A stretch of DNA of 64,000 bases. It comes from Pseudomonadota bacterium (GTDB lineage: Bacteria > Myxococcota_A > UBA796 > SXON01). The notes beneath the pieces were generated by a model. It saw only the letters and a program-made list of their open reading frames with translations, was not told the DNA's origin and did not search any database. Positions 9,924-20,173 of this stretch are shown here, in pieces (the first letter of the stretch is position 1; each line of letters begins with the position of its first letter). Location: positions 62,001-126,000 of the forward strand of contig JAUXQH010000059.1 of NCBI GenBank assembly GCA_030685065.1. Direction: 5' to 3'. The position numbers and the translations under genes are program-made.

Positions 9924-11773
9924 GCGAGGAGGCCCCGGGCTCCCCTTCGGAGGGCGGCACCCCGGCGGTGGAGAGGGGGGGCCTGCTGGCGATCGGCCTC
10001 GCCGTCGTGGCGGTGCTCGGCCCGGTCCTCCTGCACCCCGGCACGCGGGTCGTGGGCTCGCCCAGCGTGGACGGCTTCGGAACGCAGTGGTTCTTCTGGT
10101 TCGCCAGCGAGGTCCTCTCGGGCCGGCAGCCCGCGGGGGTGACGGACCTCTTGTTCCATCCGTGGGGCAAGGATCTGTACGCCCACACCGGCGGAAACCT
10201 CGTCGATGCATGGCTCGCGGCGCCGCTCCGCGCGGTCCTCGGGCCGGTGGCGGGGTTCGACGCGTGGGTGGTCGTCGTGCTCCTGACCAACGCGTGGGCG
10301 GGCCTGCGCCTGGCGGCGGCCTTCGGGGCCCCCCGCCGCTGGCGGTGGGCGGCCGGGCTGGCGCTCGTTCTGAACCCCTACGTGCTCGCCGAGATCGATC
10401 TGGGGCGGGTGACCCAGGCCTGGTTGGCGCCAGCGGGGCTGGCGCTCGCGGGCCTGGTGGCGATGCGGTCGGTTCGTGGCGCGGCGTTGGCGGGGCTCGC
10501 GCTCGGGCTGTCCGGGCTCGCCTACTGGTACTACGGCCTCCTCCTCGGCGCGATCGCGGTGCTCCAGGGGGTCTGGGCCCTCGTCGCGGGCCCGGAGCGC
10601 ACCCGCGCCTTCGGGCTCTTCGCGGTCGCGGCCGCGGTGGCGCTCCTCGTCACGCTGCCCTTCGCCGCACCGATGGTCCGCGCGCTCGGCGGGGGAGAAG
10701 TGCCGGGCCTCCTCGCGCTCGACGGCACCGGCCCGCTCGCGCCCCTCGCGCTGAGAACGGTCGAGGGCGACGAGCAGGGGCTCTACGTCATCGCCCCGCT
10801 CCTCGGCGCGGCCGGCTCGCTCCTGGAGGATGGTGGGCTGCGCTTCAGCCGCGGCCTCCCCGCCTACTTCTGGGTCCACCTGCTCGCCGGCCTCCTCGGG
10901 CTCGGCGTGCTCCTGGCCCGCGGGGGCGTGCGCCGCTGGGGCTGGGTCGTCGGGGCGTGGATCGTCGCGGTGCTCGTCGCGAGCGGGCCGGCCATCGTGC
11001 TCGGCGACCACCTCGTCCCGAACCGCCCCTGGATCGCGCTCGTGACGGCGGTCGACGTGCTGCGACGCTGGTGGTGGCCCGGTCGCGCGGTGTTCCTGCT
11101 CCACCTGCTCGTGGCGGGCCTCCTGCCGGTGCTGCTCTCCGCCCTGCCGCGGGTCCTCCGGATCCCGACGGGCGCGGGGATCCTCCTCGTCGCCCTCGCC
11201 CTGCTCCGTCGTGACGCGCTCGCGCCCGTCGCCAGCTGGGACGCGACGGTGCCGCCCGCGCTCCGCTGCCTTGCCGCCGCGCCTCCGGGGGCGGTCATCG
11301 ATCTGCCGCTGCTGGTGGACCAGAAGAACCTCTGGTTCCAGACCGTGCACCACAAGCCGCTGCTCGGCGGGATGTTGCTGAAGAAGACAGCCTTCGCACC
11401 GGCGGAATTCACGCGGCTCCGCGCCGAGGATCCGCTGCTCCAGGCGCTCGAGGCCATCGGCGACCGGCACTACACGCGCGACATGGAGCCGGCGACGCCG
11501 GAGGTCCGCGCCGCGCTCGCCTCGCACGGCTACCGCTACGTGGTGGCGCGGATCGACGCCTTCCGCCGCCCGCGCACCGCCGCCGACGGGGAGGTGGTCT
11601 GGGTGTCCGAGTGGTCGCGGCCAAGGCGGCAGCTCCTGGCGCTGCTGGGCGCGCCCGCGGCGGAGGACGACACCCTCGGGATCTGGATGCTCGACGGCGG
11701 GGCCTTGCCGTGCGGCCCCGACGGCGGCCGAACCGATGGCGCGCACGATGGCGAAGGGGGAGATGGGCGCTAG
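9920..11773 (+). CDS. multi-pass membrane protein, GT-C-like glycosyltransferase superfamily candidate
   Basis: Genuine part of ORF 8882-11773; GTG at 9920 overlaps the upstream TGA. Motifs 'WFFWFASEVLSGRQPAGVTDLLFHPWGKDLYAHTGGNLVDAWLAAPL' and 'FQTVHHKPLLGGM', many hydrophobic helices. Confidence 0.7.
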   Translation: MSEEAPGSPSEGGTPAVERGGLLAIGLAVVAVLGPVLLHPGTRVVGSPSVDGFGTQWFFWFASEVLSGRQPAGVTDLLFHPWGKDLYAHTGGNLVDAWLAAPLRAVLGPVAGFDAWVVVVLLTNAWAGLRLAAAFGAPRRWRWAAGLALVLNPYVLAEIDLGRVTQAWLAPAGLALAGLVAMRSVRGAALAGLALGLSGLAYWYYGLLLGAIAVLQGVWALVAGPERTRAFGLFAVAAAVALLVTLPFAAPMVRALGGGEVPGLLALDGTGPLAPLALRTVEGDEQGLYVIAPLLGAAGSLLEDGGLRFSRGLPAYFWVHLLAGLLGLGVLLARGGVRRWGWVVGAWIVAVLVASGPAIVLGDHLVPNRPWIALVTAVDVLRRWWWPGRAVFLLHLLVAGLLPVLLSALPRVLRIPTGAGILLVALALLRRDALAPVASWDATVPPALRCLAAAPPGAVIDLPLLVDQKNLWFQTVHHKPLLGGMLLKKTAFAPAEFTRLRAEDPLLQALEAIGDRHYTRDMEPATPEVRAALASHGYRYVVARIDAFRRPRTAADGEVVWVSEWSRPRRQLLALLGAPAAEDDTLGIWMLDGGALPCGPDGGRTDGAHDGEGGDGR

Positions 11774-11794
11774 CTTCAGAGGGAGCGAGGTCCG

Positions 11795-12964
11795 ATGTTT
11801 GGACGACGTTTCCCGCTTCTCCGCCTCTTCGGTTTCCAGGTACGGGCCGATGCCGGGTGGCTCATCATCGCCCTCTTCGTCACCTGGAGCCTCGCGCTCG
11901 GCGCCTTCCCCGCGATCGTCCCCGGCCTCTCGGCGGGGGTGTATTGGGTCATGGGGTTCGTGGGCGCCATGGGGCTCTTCGCCTCGATCCTCCTGCACGA
12001 GGTCTCCCACGCCCTCGTGGCGCGGCGGTACGGGCTCGAGACCCGGTTCATCACCCTCTGGCTCTTCGGCGGGGTGGCGGAGACCGTGTCCGAGCCGCCG
12101 AGCGCCCTCGTCGAGCTTCGGGTGGCGCTCGCGGGGCCCCTGTGCAGCTTCCTGCTGGCCATCGCCGCGATGGCGCTCGGCCTCGCCGTCGACTACGCCG
12201 GCCTCCCGGTCGCGGTCGCCTCCTTGCTGGTCTACCTCGGTTGGATGAACCTCGTCCTGGCGATCTTCAACATGCTTCCCGGGTTTCCGCTCGACGGGGG
12301 GCGCGTGTTGCGGGCCATCCTCTGGCAGGTCCGGGGGGATCTGTACTCGGCCACGCGCGCCGCGTCCCGGGTCGGACAGGGCATCGGGATCTTCCTGATG
12401 GCGGCGGGCGTGCTGGTCGGGCTCGGCGGAAACCTGCTCGGCGCCTTGTGGTGGATCCTCATCGGCTCCTTCCTCCGGCGCGCCGCGGTGAGCTCGATGC
12501 AGCAGCTCGACATCCAGCGCGTGCTCGAGGGCGTGGCGGTGCACCGCGTCATGGATCGCGTGCCGCTCGTCGTGTCGCAGTCGCTCTCGCTCGAGCGCTT
12601 CGTCCAGGACTACGCGTTCGTGCGGGGCCGCATGCGGTTCCCCGTCACCCAGGGGGACCAGCTGGTCGGCTATGTCGACGTGGCGGACGTGCGGGCCATC
12701 CCGGAGGCGGACTGGCCCGTGCGCACGGTCGAGAGCGTGGCGCGGCCCCCCTCGCCGAGCGCGGTCATCGATCCGGACGCGAACGGCGCCGAGGCGCTCC
12801 GGCGCATGCAGGAGGCCGACGCCACCACGCTCCTCGTCGCGAGCGACGGGCGCCTGGAGGGGGTCGTCACGCTCGACGATCTCGTGCGGATCCTCGGGGT
12901 GAAGAGCACGCTCGAGGGCGGCACCCGGCTCGCGGCGCTCCGCGCGCAGGAGCTCCGCCGCTGA
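11795..12964 (+). CDS. site-2 protease family (M50) metalloprotease with C-terminal CBS domains
   Basis: HEXXH motif '[15 protein letters not shown]', '[19 protein letters not shown]', six-TM core, then CBS-like '[25 protein letters not shown]...[11 protein letters not shown]' and '[15 protein letters not shown]'. Confidence 0.9.
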   Translation: MFGRRFPLLRLFGFQVRADAGWLIIALFVTWSLALGAFPAIVPGLSAGVYWVMGFVGAMGLFASILLHEVSHALVARRYGLETRFITLWLFGGVAETVSEPPSALVELRVALAGPLCSFLLAIAAMALGLAVDYAGLPVAVASLLVYLGWMNLVLAIFNMLPGFPLDGGRVLRAILWQVRGDLYSATRAASRVGQGIGIFLMAAGVLVGLGGNLLGALWWILIGSFLRRAAVSSMQQLDIQRVLEGVAVHRVMDRVPLVVSQSLSLERFVQDYAFVRGRMRFPVTQGDQLVGYVDVADVRAIPEADWPVRTVESVARPPSPSAVIDPDANGAEALRRMQEADATTLLVASDGRLEGVVTLDDLVRILGVKSTLEGGTRLAALRAQELRR

Positions 12965-12973
12965 GGGGCCCGA

Positions 12974-14461
12974 TCAGCGGTCGCGCGGCTCGGGGCACGC
13001 GTCCACGAGGTCGAACAGCGCGCAGCCGTCGATGGAATCGGAGCGGTACAGCGCGGTCTCGCGGTCGGGAAAGTCGATGCGCCACGAGAGGTCGGCCCCG
13101 CCGGCCGCGTCGGGCCGGAGGAGGGCGAGCGCGGAGCGCTGCGGGGCGTCCTCGTCGACCCACCAGAAGTTCCCGATCGCGAGATCGAGGGCGCCGTCGG
13201 CGCGGCGATCGAGCCCGCCCCACGCGGGAGAGGTCCAGTCGAGGGGGCCGCGCCACGCGGTCTCGATGCGCGCGGTCCCCGCGGCCTCGTCGAGGAGGAG
13301 CACCATCGCGCGGCTGTAGGGGGCGCCCCCCACGGCGGTGCGCCCCAGGCCGTTGTCGTAGACCACGAGGCGGTCGCCGATCCGCTTCACGTCGTGTTGC
13401 CCGAAGAACCACTCGGTGTCCTCCGCGGGGGCCCCGTCGATGCCGAGCAGCGCCAGATCGCCGCCGTGGCCGACGCGCAGATCGACCTCGCGGGTGGCCA
13501 CGTCGATGCGGAGCACCTGGTTCAGGTTTCGCAGGCTCACGTACACCTTCTCGCGGCCCGCCTCCTCCACGTCCCACACCGCGTTCGCGTGGTAGGGCCC
13601 GGTGTCGTAGCGGGTGCCCGGTTCGAGCGCCCCGGCCGCCACGCCGTCGTCCATCGAGCTCCAGCTCCAGAGGACCGCGCCCGTGTCGAGCGCGAGCTCC
13701 TGGATCACGAAGCCCTCCCACGTCGTGTCGGGATCGTCCTCCGTCGGGATGGCCTCCTGCGCGAGCACCCACAGGCTCGCGCCGTCCGCCGCCAGCCCCG
13801 CGTCGTGATGCCAGCTCGACGGGACCTGCCAGTCGCTGGAGAGGGCGTCGGGCGCGGAGAGCAGCACTTCGCCGTCGAGCGTGAGGACCGTGGGCGCCGT
13901 GCTCGCGTCGGCGCCGAAGCCCCCGAAGAGCAGGCGGTCCTCTCCGAGCCAGGTGGCGTCGATGTCTCCGCCGCCTTCCCCCGCGAAGTGCCAGCGCGGC
14001 CGGCCCTCGGCGTCGAGGATCGCGAGGAACTCGTCGCTGAAGTAGTTGCCGCCGGCGTTCTCTGGCGCGAGGAGCCGCGCGAGGTTGACGAGGCGGAAGC
14101 CGACGTCGGCGGCATCCCCGGCGACCGCGACCTCGGCGACGGGGAACGCCTCGGGAAGCGGCGGCGTCTGGAGCTCGATCGTCCCCGATCGAGCATCGCC
14201 GCGCGTCGCGACGCACGCGTAGCTCGTGTCCCCCAGGAGGCCGCGGACGACGAGGGGACCGGGCGCCGCGCGGCCGAGGAGCGCGTGCACGTCGTCTCCG
14301 GCGGCGGTCGCGCAGCGCAGGTCGACCGGGCCGCCCGCGGAGAGGGTGAACACGGCGGCGTGCGGGTCGGTGGGGGAGAGCGCCCCCGCGAGCTCCACGA
14401 CGCTCGGCTCCGCGGAGTCGGGCGTCGCGGGTCGGCACGCGAGAAGGAGGCCGAACACCAT
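12974..14461 (-). CDS. arylsulfotransferase (ASST)-like lipoprotein
   Basis: 495 aa; lipobox-like MVFGLLLAC; 'LNQVLRIDVATREVDLRVGHGGDLALLG...FFGQHDVKRIGDRLVVYDNGLGR' resembles the ASST beta-propeller family. Confidence 0.72.
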   Translation of the reverse strand: MVFGLLLACRPATPDSAEPSVVELAGALSPTDPHAAVFTLSAGGPVDLRCATAAGDDVHALLGRAAPGPLVVRGLLGDTSYACVATRGDARSGTIELQTPPLPEAFPVAEVAVAGDAADVGFRLVNLARLLAPENAGGNYFSDEFLAILDAEGRPRWHFAGEGGGDIDATWLGEDRLLFGGFGADASTAPTVLTLDGEVLLSAPDALSSDWQVPSSWHHDAGLAADGASLWVLAQEAIPTEDDPDTTWEGFVIQELALDTGAVLWSWSSMDDGVAAGALEPGTRYDTGPYHANAVWDVEEAGREKVYVSLRNLNQVLRIDVATREVDLRVGHGGDLALLGIDGAPAEDTEWFFGQHDVKRIGDRLVVYDNGLGRTAVGGAPYSRAMVLLLDEAAGTARIETAWRGPLDWTSPAWGGLDRRADGALDLAIGNFWWVDEDAPQRSALALLRPDAAGGADLSWRIDFPDRETALYRSDSIDGCALFDLVDACPEPRDR

Positions 14462-14466
14462 TCGTC

Positions 14467-15420
14467 GTGTTCTATCTCCCGCGCCTGTCGGAGGATACCT
14501 CTCCGGCGTCGCCCCTGGACCCCGTGCGCATCCTCCACGTCACCGACACCCACCTCGGCGCCGACCGCTGGTTTCGCGGGGCGCCCGCCGGGTGGCGCCG
14601 CGGGGACGACCACCTCGCCGCGCTCGAGACGGCGCTCGCGCCGGCCTACGGGGGCGAGGTCGACCTCGTGGTGCACACCGGAGATCTGTTCGATCGTTCG
14701 CGTCCGTCCGCGCGCGCCGTCAAGGAGGCCGTGCGCGTCCTCTCGGACCTGGGGCGCGTCGTTCCGTCCGTGATCATGCCGGGAAACCACGATCGGCGCG
14801 GCTTGCGCGTGCACCTCGGCACGATCCCCGGCGTCGAGATCGTCGACGAGGCCGCGAACGTGCGGATCGCGGGCCTCCGGCTCGCGATGGTGCCCTACCT
14901 CGCGACGGCGGGGGCGTGGGCGGCGGCGGCGGCGGCCGCGTGCCGGGGCGGCGTGGATCTGGTGCTCGCCCACCAGGCCTTCGACGGGGTGCGGGTGCCC
15001 GGGTTCACGTTCCGCGTCGGCGCCGCCCCGGACACCGTCGGCGCGGCGCACCTCCCGCCCGACGTGCGCTTCGTGCTGTGCGGCCACATCCACCCCCGCC
15101 AGGTCGTCCCCGTCGGGGACGCCGTGGTGGTGCACCCCGGCTCGACCGAGCGCACCGCGTTCAGCGAGCGCACCGAGGCGAAAGGGACGGCCCTGTGGGA
15201 TCTCGGCGGCGCCGTGCCGACCTGGCGCTTCGTCGACGGGAGCGCGCGCCCGATGCACGTCGTCTCGCACCCGGACACGCTCGCGGACGTGGGCCCGGGG
15301 CACCTCGTCCTGTTGAAGGGCGCCGCCGAGACGGTCGAGGTGGAGCGCGCGGCGCTCGCACGGGGAGCCTGGGTGTCGCCCTGGGCCGCGCCGACGGCCC
15401 AGATGGCGCTGTTCCCGTAG
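14467..15420 (+). CDS. metallophosphoesterase, SbcD/Mre11-like DNA repair exonuclease family
   Basis: 'ILHVTDTHLGADRW', 'LVVHTGDLFDRS', 'VIMPGNHDRRGLR', 'FVLCGHIHPRQVVP', 'HPGSTERTAFSE'. The true start may be GTG at 14524. Confidence 0.88.
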   Translation: MFYLPRLSEDTSPASPLDPVRILHVTDTHLGADRWFRGAPAGWRRGDDHLAALETALAPAYGGEVDLVVHTGDLFDRSRPSARAVKEAVRVLSDLGRVVPSVIMPGNHDRRGLRVHLGTIPGVEIVDEAANVRIAGLRLAMVPYLATAGAWAAAAAAACRGGVDLVLAHQAFDGVRVPGFTFRVGAAPDTVGAAHLPPDVRFVLCGHIHPRQVVPVGDAVVVHPGSTERTAFSERTEAKGTALWDLGGAVPTWRFVDGSARPMHVVSHPDTLADVGPGHLVLLKGAAETVEVERAALARGAWVSPWAAPTAQMALFP

Positions 15421-15473
15421 GGGGGGCGGGACGAAGCGCCCACCTGTCGCGCGAGCGCTCGGAGCGCCGACGG

Positions 15474-15502
15474 TTGACACGAAGCAAGTGTTTACTTACA
15501 AA
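15474..15502 (+). promoter_or_regulatory. sigma70-type promoter of the HlyD/ABC/TetR operon
   Basis: Exact TTGACA (15474-15479), 17-nt spacer, TACAAA (15497-15502), 22 nt before the first ATG. Confidence 0.7.
15484..15499 (+). promoter_or_regulatory. candidate TetR operator dyad inside the promoter spacer
   Basis: gcAAGTgtttACTTac: inverted AAGT-N4-ACTT arms with outer G/C, between -35 and -10 of an operon whose last gene is a TetR regulator. Confidence 0.5.
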
Positions 15503-15524
15503 CGAGGGGCAGCCTGGAAGCGCG

Positions 15525-16652
15525 ATGTATCGGCCCCTCCCCCGACTCCTCCCCTACGTGCTCGTGCCCCTCGGCATCGCCGCGCTGGTCGCCGCGGTGC
15601 GCCTTCGCCCCGTCGACACGCGCGCGCATCGCGTGGACCGCGGGGATGTCGTGGCCGAAGTGCTCGGCGTCGGCGTGTTGGAGAGCACGCGCGAGGTGCG
15701 CGTCTCGTTCGAGGCCTCCGGCCGCGTGACCTCGCTCGCGGTCGACGAGGGTACGGTCGTCGCCGAGGGGGACGTGCTCGGCACGATCGACGCCTCGGAT
15801 GCGACGCGGGAGCTCGCCGTGGCCGGGGCCGCCGAGGAGGCGGCGGTCGCGGTCGTCGCGCGGGCCCGCGCTGAACTGGAGCGCGCCCGCGTCGCGTCGA
15901 TGCGGGCGGCCGCCGACCGTGGACGCGCCGACACGCTCTTCGCGGCGGGCGTCATCCACGCCGCGGAGCACGAGGCCGCCATCGAGCGAGATGACAGCGC
16001 CGGGGCGGACGTGCGGGCGATGGAGTCCGGGCTGGTCCAGGCCGAGCGGAGCCAGGATGTGGCCGCCCGGACACGCGGCATCCGGAGCGCGCAGGTGGCG
16101 GACGGGCGCCTCGCGAGCCCGCTCTCCGGCCTCGTCGTCGCCCGCGATGTCGAGGCCGGGCAGCTCGTCACTCCGGGCTCCCCGGCGTTCACCATCGTCT
16201 CCACCGAGGCGATGCGCGTGCGCGCCTGGGTGGACGAGACGGCGCTGGGCACCCTGGCGGTTGGCCAGCCGGCCCGGCTGGTGTTCCGGTCCGAGCCCGA
16301 CCGCCCCTTTGCCGGTACCGTCACGCGAATCGGTCGCGAGGTGGACCGGCAGACCCACGAGCTGCTCGTGGACGTGGCAGTGCTCGAGCTGCCGACAAAC
16401 TTCGCCGTCGGGCAGCGCGCCGACGCCTGGATCGAGGTCGGCCGCAGCGCCTCCGTGGCCAGCGTGCCGCGAGGCTGGTGCGATACCCGGTGTGCCGTCC
16501 TGGAGGACGGGCGGGTGGCGTCCCGCGAGGTGACGCTCGGCCTCGCGGGGCGGGATCGGGTCGAGGTGTCGAGCGGGCTCGCGCCGGACGACGTGGTGCT
16601 CGCGCCCGGCGCGACCATCGGAAGGCGCGTGCGGATCACGGAGGAACAATGA
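15525..16652 (+). CDS. HlyD/RND-type periplasmic adaptor (efflux membrane fusion protein)
   Basis: In frame within ORF 14226-16652; 'MYRPLPRLLPYVLVPLGIAALVAAVRLRPV...GVLESTREVRVSFEASGRVTSLAVDEGTVVAEGDVLGTID', coiled-coil, 'RLASPLSGLVVARDVEAGQLVTPGSPAFTIV'. Confidence 0.9.
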   Translation: MYRPLPRLLPYVLVPLGIAALVAAVRLRPVDTRAHRVDRGDVVAEVLGVGVLESTREVRVSFEASGRVTSLAVDEGTVVAEGDVLGTIDASDATRELAVAGAAEEAAVAVVARARAELERARVASMRAAADRGRADTLFAAGVIHAAEHEAAIERDDSAGADVRAMESGLVQAERSQDVAARTRGIRSAQVADGRLASPLSGLVVARDVEAGQLVTPGSPAFTIVSTEAMRVRAWVDETALGTLAVGQPARLVFRSEPDRPFAGTVTRIGREVDRQTHELLVDVAVLELPTNFAVGQRADAWIEVGRSASVASVPRGWCDTRCAVLEDGRVASREVTLGLAGRDRVEVSSGLAPDDVVLAPGATIGRRVRITEEQ

Positions 16653-17773
16653 ACCTCGCGTGGAAGGACATCCGCCGCCAGGGGCTCCGGTTCGTCTTCA
16701 CGGGGCTCGGGCTCGGCCTGCTCTTCGCGATCGTGCTCGCGATGGGAGGCATCTACAAGGGCATGGTCGCGGACGCGACGGTGCTCGTGGACGCGGTCGG
16801 CGCTGATCTCTGGGTGGTCCAGCGGGAGACCCGCGGCCCCTTTGCGGAGCGCTCCACCGTCCCCCGCAACCTGGAGGACCGTCTGCGCGTCGTGGAGGGG
16901 GTCGCCTCCGCCGAGAGCTTCACCTACGCCACCATTCAACGCGGCGACGTCGCCCATCCGGTGCGCATGGGGGTGGTGGGCCTGTCCTGGCCGGCCAACC
17001 GAGGACAGCACCTCCCGCTCGTGGGCGGGCGCGCGCTCGGCGCCGCGCACCGCGAGATGATCGTGGACCAGAGCCTCGGGCGTGCGCTCGGTGAGCATGT
17101 GCCGCTGGGAGACGACGTGTACGAGGTCGTGGGCGTCACCAAGGGGTTCGTGTCCTCGGGTGGAGACGCCCTCGTGTTCGTGACCGAGCCCGACGCTGAC
17201 GCGATCCTCGGGTGGACCGCCCCGGAGTCACGGCGGCTCGCGGGCAGTCGGGACGCCGAAGTGCTCCCCAGCGCGGTCGTCGTGAAGCTCCTCCCCGGGT
17301 ACCGCGCCGAGGACGCGCAGGCCCGGATCTCGAGCTGGCCGGAGGTGACGGTGTGGACCCACGAGGAGCAGCGAGGCCTCCTCCTGCACGGCGTGATCGA
17401 CAAGGCACGCAAGCAGATAGGGCTCTTCCGCGCGCTGCTCTCCGTGGTCTCCGCGATCATCGTCGCCCTCATCCTGTACAACATGACGGTCGCCAAGAGC
17501 TACGAGATCGCGCTGCTGAAGCTCCTGGGAGCGCGCACCCGCGTGATCGTGGGGATGATCCTCCAGCAGGCCCTGCTCCTCGGAGCGATCGGCTACGGGA
17601 TGGCCGTCGCCATCGGCGGCCTCGCCTTCGAGCACTTCCCGCGCCGCGTCGTGGTCGGTCCCGAGGAGCTCGGTGGGCTAGCGGCGCTGGTGGTCCTCAT
17701 CAGCGTGCTCGCCAGCGCCGCCGGTATCGTCCGGGCGCTCCGCATCCCTCCCACCCTCGTCCTGGCGGGTTGA
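16649..17773 (+). CDS. ABC transporter permease, FtsX/MacB-DevC-like
   Basis: 'MNLAWKDIRRQGLRFVFTGLGLGLLFAIVLAMGGIYKGM...', periplasmic domain, three C-terminal TMs; ATGA overlap with the adaptor gene. Confidence 0.88.
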   Translation: MNLAWKDIRRQGLRFVFTGLGLGLLFAIVLAMGGIYKGMVADATVLVDAVGADLWVVQRETRGPFAERSTVPRNLEDRLRVVEGVASAESFTYATIQRGDVAHPVRMGVVGLSWPANRGQHLPLVGGRALGAAHREMIVDQSLGRALGEHVPLGDDVYEVVGVTKGFVSSGGDALVFVTEPDADAILGWTAPESRRLAGSRDAEVLPSAVVVKLLPGYRAEDAQARISSWPEVTVWTHEEQRGLLLHGVIDKARKQIGLFRALLSVVSAIIVALILYNMTVAKSYEIALLKLLGARTRVIVGMILQQALLLGAIGYGMAVAIGGLAFEHFPRRVVVGPEELGGLAALVVLISVLASAAGIVRALRIPPTLVLAG

Positions 17774-17775
17774 TC

Positions 17776-18497
<722 letters not shown>

Positions 18498-18501
<4 letters not shown>

Positions 18502-19073
18502 CCGCCCGCCAACCCACCGAGGAGCGCCGCCGCCAGATCGCCGACGCCGCGCTCAAGGTCATCGCCGAGCAGGGCCTCGGTCGGTTCACCACCCAGGCCA
18601 TCGCGGCCGAGGTGGGGATCACGGACGGCAGCTTGTTCCGCCACTTCGCGAGCAAGGAGGAGATCGTGCTCGCGGCGCTCGACCGCGTCGAGGAGCAGCT
18701 GTTCGACGGCTTCCCGCCGGCCGACCCCGATCCCCTCGTCCGCCTGGAGCACTTTTTCCGCGTCCGCGCGGCGCTGGTCGGGGGCAACCCGGTGATCGCT
18801 CGGCTGGCGTTCTCGGAGGAGCTCCCGCACGCCGCGGGCGAGCGCGGGGCGAGGCAGGTGCAGAGCTGGAAGGACCGCTCCCTGGACTTCGTCGTGGCCT
18901 GCGTGGAGGAGGCCGCCGCGCAGGGGCGAATCCCGCCCGGGCTCCCCGCGCGGGAGGTGGGCGTCATGGTACTCGGCACCCTCATCGCGCTGGTCCGCTT
19001 CGGGGAGCTCGCCTCCGGGGCCGCGACGGTAGACCGCGCGTGGTCGCTCGTACAGCGACTGTTCGGGAGGTAG
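18498..19073 (+). CDS. TetR/AcrR family transcriptional regulator
   Basis: 'EERRRQIADAALKVIAEQGLGRFTTQAIAAEVGITDGSLFRHFASKEEIVLAAL' TetR HTH; overlaps the ABC ATPase stop. Confidence 0.95.
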
Positions 19074-19273
19074 CGGACGCGGGGCGTCGGCCCGATCGGA
19101 GCCCGCGATGCGCGGTGAGCTGCGGCTACGGCGGCCACGGCCAGACCACCCCGCCCCGCCGACTCGTTCACCTCGGTGAGTGCGCACCCGACCTGAACCC
19201 CATCCGGGCGCGATCTCTCAGCCATCTCTCATGCCCACCTGCGTCCCCGGCGAGCGCGTGAAGATAGGGGCGC

Positions 19274-20173
19274 ATGATGCGCGCCTACGTCCGTCTCCGC
19301 CCGCCGAACGGCCACGCCGTCGAGCTCGGCCACGGCGACCTCATCGGCCGGCTCTGGTCGGCCGCGCTCTCCATCTCGGACGCGCGGGTCTCCGAGGCAC
19401 ACGCGATGGTGAGCCTTCGCGGCCAGGAATTGTTGTTGCTTCCGCTGCGGGGGCGGTTCGCCGTCGACGGGCAGCGGCAGGCGTCGCTGGTCCTCGCCGC
19501 GGGCCAGAGCATCACGCTGGCCGACGGCCTGGACCTCGTGGTCGAAGAGGTCTCGTTGCCCGCGTCGGTCTTCGCGGTCGAGGGTGACGGGCTCCCCCGC
19601 GTCGTCGTGAGCGGGGTGTGCAGCCTGTTGACCCGCCCGCGGCCCGAGCTCGTTCCTCGCCTCGTCCCCGACGCGCCAGCCCACCTGTGGGGCGACGGCG
19701 AGGGTTGGTGCCTCACGATGAATGGGATCACCCGCGCGCTCGAGGTCGGGGACACCTGGGAGCTCGACGGGCGTCGCTTTCGGGCGGTGGGCCTCTCCCT
19801 GGACAGCGCTGGCCGCACGGTGACCCGGCTCGACGGGGGGGTGGCCCGCCCGCTGCGCATCGTGGCGCAATTCGACACGGTGCACATTCACAGCGACGGT
19901 GGCGGTGCGCTCGCCCTCTCCGGGCTGGCCGCGCGGCTGGTGAGCGAGATCGTCGCCTTCGACGGGCCCGTGTCCTGGGAGGTGCTCGCGAAGGAGCTCT
20001 GGCCCGACGAGGACGATGTCCACCTGCTCCGCCACAAGCTCGACGTGACCCTCTCCCGGCTCAGGTCGCGGCTGCGGGAGGCGCAGGTCCGCCCCGATCT
20101 GGTCCGCTCCGACGGCTTCGGAAAGGTCGAGCTGTTCCTGCTCGACGGCGATCGGGTCGAGGATCGCACGTGA
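19274..20173 (+). CDS. FHA-like domain protein with C-terminal winged-helix (OmpR/PhoB-type) DNA-binding domain
   Basis: N-term 'HGDLIGRLWSAALSISDARVSEAHAMVSLRGQELLLLPLRGRFAVDG' (FHA GR...S-x-x-H pattern); C-term 'WEVLAKELWPDEDDVHLLRHKLDVTLSRLRSRLREAQVRPDLVRSDGFGKVELFL' (Trans_reg_C-like). No receiver domain visible. Confidence 0.7.
   Translation: MMRAYVRLRPPNGHAVELGHGDLIGRLWSAALSISDARVSEAHAMVSLRGQELLLLPLRGRFAVDGQRQASLVLAAGQSITLADGLDLVVEEVSLPASVFAVEGDGLPRVVVSGVCSLLTRPRPELVPRLVPDAPAHLWGDGEGWCLTMNGITRALEVGDTWELDGRRFRAVGLSLDSAGRTVTRLDGGVARPLRIVAQFDTVHIHSDGGGALALSGLAARLVSEIVAFDGPVSWEVLAKELWPDEDDVHLLRHKLDVTLSRLRSRLREAQVRPDLVRSDGFGKVELFLLDGDRVEDRT

Noticed and set aside
5196-10211. 1671-aa minus-strand ORF opposite tamB and the Omp85 gene
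   Set aside because: Shadow ORF: high third-position GC on the coding strand removes antisense stops. Low-complexity Arg/Gly/Pro composition and no domain pattern, while the plus strand encodes clear TamB and Omp85 proteins.
9308-12544. 1078-aa minus-strand ORF opposite the membrane protein and M50 genes
   Set aside because: Antisense shadow ORF; highly charged low-complexity sequence with no recognisable motifs.
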